Assembly (NCBI GenBank): GCA_002726335.1
Contig: PBSR01000117.1
Location: 1 to 41,819, forward strand
Direction of reading: 5' to 3'
Origin: Gemmatimonadaceae bacterium
GTDB taxonomy: Bacteria; Latescibacterota; UBA2968; UBA8231
Length of the DNA stretch: 41,819 nucleotides
The notes beneath the pieces are model-generated. The model saw only the letters and a program-made list of their open reading frames with translations. It made no database searches and was not told the origin of the DNA. Shown in pieces: positions 36,651 to 41,819 of this stretch (position 1 is its first letter; the number at the start of each line of letters is the position of its first letter). Both the position numbers and the translations under genes were made by a program.

Positions 36651-38834
36651 CTACCCCACCGCCTCCCCATCCCGGCTCAGCCGATCCGCCCCCGCCAGGC
36701 ACACACTCTCCACCCCCAACTCCGCACTTAGCCGCACCACGCCGATCTCGCCGTCCAACTCCCACTCCCCGAACGTCGCCGTCCCTGCCGTTTCTGATGA
36801 TGGCTGGTGCTTCAGCAGAATCACGTCCCTCGCACCACTCTCGTGCCTGACCTCGATCCCCAGCGCCTCCGGACCTGCGCTCGACTCGATGCGCACCATG
36901 GCACTCACCCCGGGACTCTCTCCCCTGGCTAACGGCTCGACGACATAGGTAGCCCAGCGCGTCCCCTTCCCGGAGAAAGAGAAGATCGCCGTCGGCACGG
37001 GCCGCCACGGATCGTTGCCCCATCCCTGGCAGGGCTCTTCCCTGCCCTTGACGATCTCCACATCCAGGCCCGCATCGGCCAGCGGCCGGATGGCCACGTT
37101 CGGCCCGTCGGTATGCGTCCGTACCGCCCCGGAGTCCCCATCCACCGAAGCCTCTTCCGCATCCAGGTGGAATAGCGAGTCATACGAGTGCTCTCCGCCA
37201 TCGGCAGGGACCATCGTATCGGCGATGACCCAGTAGTCCGGCTTGAGAAAGATGATGCGCCGGGTGTGTGTTGCCGTGTGGAGGACATCGTACTCGTCCG
37301 ACTCCGGTCGGCGGGTGCCATGTGTCTTGGGGCTCAGCGGGCGCCCGTAGCCGTCTCGGTAGGTTCCCCTGAGCACGTCGAATTCGTCAGTGGAGACCCA
37401 GAGCGTGTCGTTGTCCGGCGGCGCTTCTCCCTCCCACGGCCGCGGCCAACAATAGGTGGCCTCGTTGCCGCGTCGGTGCTGGCCGATGCCGTCCACCATC
37501 ACCGTGTTGTGCCCGGGTGTGGTCAGCACGTACTGCCGTTGACGGGACGCGTCGTACGAGTAGTTGCCTGGATCGAGAATCAGCTGGCGGCCGTAGGCGT
37601 GCAGCACGAAGTGCAGCTTGTCCTCGTGCTGATGGGCCGAGCCGTACGGACCCGAGTCCACAAGCATGTACAGAGCGTCGGCGTCCCAGCCCGTGCGCAT
37701 GGCGTAGTGGCCGCTCCAGGGCAGCCCGGTCGATATCTGTTCTGGACGGGTGCCCTCCTCTCCTCGCGAAGCCACGAACAGGAAGTCCTCCCGTTGCGGG
37801 AAGAGCTCGTGCCCGGTGCACAGCAGACCGGTCACATCGGCGTTGCTCGAGTCGTTCAGCCCGGGCGCGCGGCCGTCCGGCGTCGATACGGACAGAGGGT
37901 ATTCGAACATCTTCTCCAGCCGTTCCACCAGATCGTCGGGCAGCTCGTGCCCCAGGCCGTTTACGCGCGCCCGTTCCATCAGGCTGATGAAGTTGCGCAG
38001 GACCCAGAAGCCGTATCCGGCGGCCAGCTCGATTTCGGCGCCATCGGGATAGACCTCGTCGGTGAGTTGACCGTAGAGCCGCGCGATGGCGATGCGGCGC
38101 CACTGGGCCGCTTCCTTGAACTCGGGAAAGAGCACGCCCGCCGTGTAGAGCCCCATGCACTCTTCCGTCAGCCAGTTGTTCCGCGTCGGCCACTGGACCA
38201 GATGTCCGGCCTGGTCACAGACCGAGCCCATCATCGCCACGATCAGGTCATCGGTGAACTCACTGGAATCCAGGCAGCGATACATGGCATTCGGCCACGA
38301 TGCCTCCAGGCGGATGGCCGTCGTCAGCGTCTGCCAGGCGTACGAGCCATAGGGCCACTGGACGCTGTTGCCCGAATCCTCGGGTCGCGGGTTGTGCTCC
38401 ACCCAGTCGATCCAGTCCCGCGTCAGGGCGCGCACGAAGCGCTCGTCGCCCGTCTCCCAGTAGGCCTGAGAGAGCTCATCGAAGTGGAAGTGCCGGTTGA
38501 GACACTCGTTCCACAGATGCGTCTTGAACTCCCCCTTCGTCGGGTTCGCCGCCCAGTCGATGGACTCGCCGAACTGCGTCGTGAAGTCGGGGGCACCGTG
38601 AAACCCGAAGGTGAATTCACGCCGCTCACGGGCCAGGGCCTTGGGGAAGTCCTCTGCCTTCTTGGTGGGTGTGGGCCGGTCGCGGTGGTCGAAGAGCCAT
38701 TGTGGGGATCTTCGCTGGCGAATGTGGGTGGCCAGGGCGGCCTTTGCTGCGGGGATGTCGGTGGCGGCGAAGGCGGTCTGGACTTCGGGTAGGGTGTCCA
38801 GATCGAGGAGAGGGAAGAGTTCGGCGTCGGTCAC
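36651..38834 (-). CDS. Heparinase II/III-family polysaccharide lyase
   Basis: 727 residues from the GTG at 38834, seven bases after AGGA. The N-terminal ~400 residues are an alpha/alpha toroid-type domain (QWPTRNNWLTEECMG, DEVYPDGAEIELAAGYG). The beta-sandwich lyase part follows, with SGPYGSAHQHEDKLHFVL and LILDPGNYSYD, the signature of the Heparinase_II_III family. Y and H residues there are the expected catalytic base and acid, and TRNNWLTEE carries the Asn that neutralises the carboxylate. There is no signal peptide, so it may act on imported oligo-uronates. It lies 79 bases downstream of the enolase-superfamily gene. The polysaccharide lyase family number and substrate cannot be fixed from sequence alone. 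Confidence 0.88.
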   Translation of the reverse strand: MTDAELFPLLDLDTLPEVQTAFAATDIPAAKAALATHIRQRRSPQWLFDHRDRPTPTKKAEDFPKALARERREFTFGFHGAPDFTTQFGESIDWAANPTKGEFKTHLWNECLNRHFHFDELSQAYWETGDERFVRALTRDWIDWVEHNPRPEDSGNSVQWPYGSYAWQTLTTAIRLEASWPNAMYRCLDSSEFTDDLIVAMMGSVCDQAGHLVQWPTRNNWLTEECMGLYTAGVLFPEFKEAAQWRRIAIARLYGQLTDEVYPDGAEIELAAGYGFWVLRNFISLMERARVNGLGHELPDDLVERLEKMFEYPLSVSTPDGRAPGLNDSSNADVTGLLCTGHELFPQREDFLFVASRGEEGTRPEQISTGLPWSGHYAMRTGWDADALYMLVDSGPYGSAHQHEDKLHFVLHAYGRQLILDPGNYSYDASRQRQYVLTTPGHNTVMVDGIGQHRRGNEATYCWPRPWEGEAPPDNDTLWVSTDEFDVLRGTYRDGYGRPLSPKTHGTRRPESDEYDVLHTATHTRRIIFLKPDYWVIADTMVPADGGEHSYDSLFHLDAEEASVDGDSGAVRTHTDGPNVAIRPLADAGLDVEIVKGREEPCQGWGNDPWRPVPTAIFSFSGKGTRWATYVVEPLARGESPGVSAMVRIESSAGPEALGIEVRHESGARDVILLKHQPSSETAGTATFGEWELDGEIGVVRLSAELGVESVCLAGADRLSRDGEAVG

Positions 38835-38913
38835 TGGTTGGTCCTGGGCGCGGATGACAAGACAGTAGACACCAGGGGCCGGGCTGGACGAGTGAAAAAG
38901 CCAGGAGGCGGTT

Positions 38914-40134
38914 TCACCCCCACCAACTCTCCCCCTCCGCCAGGTGGCCCCGGGCTACATCCGGATTCAGATCGACGCCGAAGCCCGGCCTGTCCGTGAT
39001 CCTCACGCACCCGTGCTCGATGTAGGGGCCATCGAGGATCAGCAGCTCGTCCATCCAGTCGCCCTTGCCGGTAACCGTCTCGCAGGCGAGAAAGTCGCGG
39101 ATCGATCCGGCCCACTGGCACGTGGCCCACGTGTTGAGTTGACTGCCCGTGTTGTGCGTCGCCATGGGCAGTCCCCACACCTCCGCCATGTCGGCGATGC
39201 GTTTGTTCTCCAGAAAGCCGCCGCTGTTGCGCAGGTCGGGGTGCAGGATGTCGCATCCCTGGTGCACGATGAAGTCGGCGAACTCGTGCCGCCGCCACAG
39301 ATTCTCCCCCGTGCAGATCGGCACCGGCGAGCTGGCCGTCAGCCGTTTCCAGCTCTCCGAATGGTTCACGATCATGGCGTCCTCGAGCCACACCGGCTTG
39401 ATCGGCGCCACGGCCTCGGCGATCTGGATCGCCGTGCGCACGTCGTATTCCCAGTGGCAGTGGACCATGATGTCGTGGTCCCAGCCGAGCGCCTCGCGGC
39501 AGTTGGCGAAACCCTCCTCGATCTGCCGCATCTCACGCACGGTCAGCACCCGATTCGCCAGATCGCGCCCCGCATCGGTCTCTGGCGTCGTGTGGGCGAA
39601 GCCGAACTTGTGGCACGTGATACCCGCCGGATCCTCCTGCACCTGCTGCGCCCACTCCTCGCACGCGGCCCGGTCGAGAATGTCTCGTGGCCGGGCGTGG
39701 TCATAGAGGCGCACGCTGTCACGGAACTTGCCGCCCAGCAGCACGGTGGACGGCACGCCCAGAATCTTCCCCGCCAGATCCCACAACGCCATCTCGATGC
39801 CGCTGGCGGCCCGCATCAGCGCGTGGGCCGAGCCATCCGTTCGGCTGGCGCCGGCCCAACCGGTCCCCGGGTTCCGGTTTTGCCCCATCAACGTGTACAA
39901 CACATCGATGGCCAGCGGATCCCGCCCGACGAGGGACGGCTTGATCGCCTCGATCTGCTCCTTCACCCCCACGCCTGGACTGCCGTACGCCTCGCCGATC
40001 CCGTAGAGACCGTCTTCGGCAGTGACCTTCACCAGCGTGTACGTGCGCGGTCCTTGCAGCGACATGGTCTGGATGTCGCTGATCTTCTGACGCCCCTGCT
40101 CGGTCAAGGGCAGAACCTGGGATGTTGCCTTCAT
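38914..40134 (-). CDS. Enolase-superfamily (mandelate racemase/muconate lactonizing) acid-sugar dehydratase
   Basis: 406 residues from the ATG at 40134, behind AGGAGAGGA, overlapping the stop of the upstream hydrolase by ATGA (40131-40134). Metal and catalytic blocks are in the expected order: VHCHWEYD at 224-231, VWLEDAM, PICTGENLWRRHEF and the catalytic His in ATHNTGSQLN. The capping domain has TYTLVKVTAEDGLYGIGEAYG. Family members dehydrate sugar acids such as those released by uronate-type lyases, which fits the lyase gene downstream. The first ligand position, usually Asp, reads His (H225) here, followed by H227, which is unusual. Specificity cannot be assigned. Confidence 0.88.
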   Translation of the reverse strand: MKATSQVLPLTEQGRQKISDIQTMSLQGPRTYTLVKVTAEDGLYGIGEAYGSPGVGVKEQIEAIKPSLVGRDPLAIDVLYTLMGQNRNPGTGWAGASRTDGSAHALMRAASGIEMALWDLAGKILGVPSTVLLGGKFRDSVRLYDHARPRDILDRAACEEWAQQVQEDPAGITCHKFGFAHTTPETDAGRDLANRVLTVREMRQIEEGFANCREALGWDHDIMVHCHWEYDVRTAIQIAEAVAPIKPVWLEDAMIVNHSESWKRLTASSPVPICTGENLWRRHEFADFIVHQGCDILHPDLRNSGGFLENKRIADMAEVWGLPMATHNTGSQLNTWATCQWAGSIRDFLACETVTGKGDWMDELLILDGPYIEHGCVRITDRPGFGVDLNPDVARGHLAEGESWWG

Positions 40135-41474
40135 GAATCGTCCTCTCCTCGTCGTTCGATGACGTCTCCCCCCGCCAGGTGGATGACCGCCCGCCATTGG
40201 TCCTCATCTCCGGCGGGTACGCCCTGCTGCCGCCAGTTGGTCACGAAGCCCACGGCGAAAGGTTCGTCGTACGCCGTGGATACGAGCGTTTCGTCCTTGT
40301 AGAAGTCGACAAAGTCGATGCTTTCCGGATAAAGGCTGGCCAGCCGGATCCAACGTTCACCTGCGTAGGTCATGTGCGGTTCCAGGCCCTGCAGGTAGAA
40401 CCGGTTTCCCTCGGAAAGTTCCGGGATCTCGATGCCGATGCCGGCCGCCATACGGTGGGCGAAGAAGCTGTCCTCCCCCTTGGTGATCGACCAGTCTGCA
40501 GGGGGCTCCTGCTTGGTCATGTTGTTGTAGTAGCCCCAGGAGGTCCCCGTCTTGAAGGCCACGTCGATCTGACCGATGGCCTGTGAGTCTTCGTTGCAGA
40601 CGATCGGGCGATGCAGCTCCCACCCCTGGACCTCACGGATCATGTTGTAGTAGCGCTGGCGCGTCGTGCCGTTGCCATGGATGAGCACGTAGTCGCTGGC
40701 CTCGGCTACCTCCCGGTTGCGGTAGCCGCCGCCGCCGCTGCAACCCACTGCCATGCCGCCCGACGTCTCGCGCGCCAGATCGATGAGGCTGGCCATGCCC
40801 TCGGGCTCCTGGATGATCGGATGTCGCTTGAAGTCACCAATGTTCAACTCGTTGGCCACCTCGATCAGCACGTTCGTGTAGCCGCCATCGCGCAAAAACT
40901 GCGAGGCTGTCGTCACCGCGCGGCGGACCGCCCGACCATCTTTCAGGAAGCGTGTCTGGGCGCCGTAGAAGAAACTGACGATGACGACCATGCCGATCTC
41001 GTCGGCGCCACGGATCAACCGGTCCATACGTTCGGCATAGGCTGCGTCGAGGCGGGCTCCGTCAGAGCCGAAAGGGTTGTTGGCGATCGTCTGGTTGTCG
41101 ATGGTGAAACAGGGACCGCCCCCCTGGAAGCCGACGGTGAAAGCACGCAGGCCGTGGTCATACCATTGGGGCAGGGCGTCGATCAGCCCTTGTGTGTGCG
41201 CCGTGGGGTCCCACTCCGCATGGCCCCAGCGGGCAAACCTACCGGGGTCGTCCACGTCGTCGAACACGCCCTGGATAAATCGCGCGTTCATCAGCAGACC
41301 CTGCGCCTCGGGCCGGTTCGTGGGGATCTCGGAATAGGTCAGGTCACCATTGATGCGGAACAGGGTGTTGTGGATGGAAATGGTGGTCTTGCCCACTGGC
41401 GCTGGCCCCCGATGCCGTTCGAGAGAGGTGTGACGGATTGGCACCGAAAGTGGTTTAACCGGGCGCTGCGTCAA
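40131..41474 (-). CDS. GH-A clan (GH5-like) TIM-barrel glycoside hydrolase
   Basis: 447 residues. The protein looks like a clan GH-A beta/alpha barrel: VLIEVANELNIGDF carries the acid/base Asn-Glu pair at the end of strand 4, and RPIVCNEDSQAIG carries the likely nucleophilic Glu at strand 7. QWYDHGLRAFTVGFQGGG, VVIVSFFYGAQ and SDYVLIHGNGT are other barrel strands. The ~45-residue N-terminus is basic and not a signal peptide. It is the first gene of an operon with the enolase-superfamily dehydratase (ATGA overlap) and, after a gap, the heparinase-like lyase. A specific GH family is not assignable by eye, and the annotated start may be too early. Confidence 0.75.
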   Translation of the reverse strand: MTQRPVKPLSVPIRHTSLERHRGPAPVGKTTISIHNTLFRINGDLTYSEIPTNRPEAQGLLMNARFIQGVFDDVDDPGRFARWGHAEWDPTAHTQGLIDALPQWYDHGLRAFTVGFQGGGPCFTIDNQTIANNPFGSDGARLDAAYAERMDRLIRGADEIGMVVIVSFFYGAQTRFLKDGRAVRRAVTTASQFLRDGGYTNVLIEVANELNIGDFKRHPIIQEPEGMASLIDLARETSGGMAVGCSGGGGYRNREVAEASDYVLIHGNGTTRQRYYNMIREVQGWELHRPIVCNEDSQAIGQIDVAFKTGTSWGYYNNMTKQEPPADWSITKGEDSFFAHRMAAGIGIEIPELSEGNRFYLQGLEPHMTYAGERWIRLASLYPESIDFVDFYKDETLVSTAYDEPFAVGFVTNWRQQGVPAGDEDQWRAVIHLAGGDVIERRGEDDS

Positions 41475-41626
41475 GCCATCCTCTTCGGGCTCTGTCAGTC
41501 CGAGGATCTCGGTGTACCGATCCGGTGATACGGATCGATTGCCCGGATGCTGCCTTGACGCTCTATTACACCCCTTATCCTATCAAATCGTACCGGAACG
41601 ACCTCACTTCTTCCCTGGCAGGACGG

Positions 41627-41819
41627 ATGACCGCGAGACATCGTCATTTCATCCCCTTTCTCCTCGTGTTCGGCGGCGTGTACCTGGCCAACGCCTGGGT
41701 CTGCGATGACGCCTACATAACCTTCCGGTCGATCGACAATCTCGTGAATGGCTTGGGGCCGGTCTGGAACGCAGGCGAACGGGTACAGGCCTTCACGCAC
41801 CCTCTGTGGTTCTTGCTGC
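41627..41819 (+). CDS. N-terminus of GT-C type membrane glycosyltransferase (3' truncated by window edge)
   Basis: 64 residues are visible, from the ATG at 41627 behind AGGA; the gene runs out of the window. A hydrophobic first helix (HFIPFLLVFGGVYLANAW) is followed by VCDDAYITFRSIDNLV and ERVQAFTHPLWFLL. This is the typical start of GT-C polyprenyl-phosphate-sugar transferases, with the DD motif in the first outer loop that serves as catalytic base or metal ligand. It is divergent from the GH-A hydrolase; the 152 bases between (41475-41626) show no clear operator. The partial TPR membrane protein at the left edge may be of a related class. Confidence 0.8.
   Translation, partial: MTARHRHFIPFLLVFGGVYLANAWVCDDAYITFRSIDNLVNGLGPVWNAGERVQAFTHPLWFLL

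Overview
The window is GC-rich DNA from a bacterium whose genes mostly start with ATG or GTG after purine-rich Shine-Dalgarno sequences and often overlap by ATGA. Two secreted proteins end in FlgD-like or gliding-motility-like C-terminal Ig modules. There are also many glycan-active enzymes (sulfatase, GH38-like, GH99-like, heparinase-like, SGNH, GH-A clan). This mix fits an uncultivated member of the FCB side of the tree, such as Latescibacterota or a Poribacteria-like lineage. That placement is an inference from gene content; no rRNA or other marker gene is present.

Layout. 1-1179: C-terminal part of a membrane/TPR protein cut by the left edge. 1185-5329 (minus): a four-gene operon of two DegT-type PLP aminotransferases followed by a transketolase split into N- and C-terminal subunits, probably making an unusual amino sugar or aminated intermediate. 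5392-7524: a large unrecognised protein with a degenerate HExxH-like motif. 7531-9740 (minus): a GH99-like lipoprotein and an aldo/keto reductase. 9821-12709: a two-domain fusion of a PrpE-type acyl-CoA synthetase with an AcuI/YhdH-type acryloyl-CoA reductase, closed by a strong hairpin at 12741-12771.

12804-20965 is a molybdenum hydroxylase (cox-type) locus. On the minus strand, coxG, coxS, coxL and coxM form a tight operon. Divergently, an XdhC/CoxF-type maturation protein overlaps a MocA-like cytidylyltransferase. Then, again on the minus strand, come a MoxR ATPase (CoxD-like) and a VWA protein (CoxE-like). CoxL lacks the form I CO dehydrogenase loop, so the substrate is unknown.

21071-25177 holds a DUF362 lipoprotein, the decayed remains of an AbrB/PIN toxin-antitoxin pair, and a secreted FG-GAP protein broken by a frameshift. 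Divergent from that protein, 25322-27504 encodes an XRE-type regulator overlapping a TPR-like protein with a DUF1349/LamG-like C-terminal domain. A perfect palindrome lies in the shared promoter region.

27712-41474 is a glycan-processing region: a sulfatase overlapping a GH38-type alpha-mannosidase, a secreted F5/8C-like protein, an SGNH esterase, a Fic protein, a heparinase II/III-type lyase, and an enolase-superfamily dehydratase overlapping a GH-A clan hydrolase. The sulfatase, mannosidase, lyase, dehydratase and hydrolase all lack visible signal peptides, which suggests that imported oligosaccharides are processed in the cytoplasm. The right edge cuts a GT-C type membrane glycosyltransferase.
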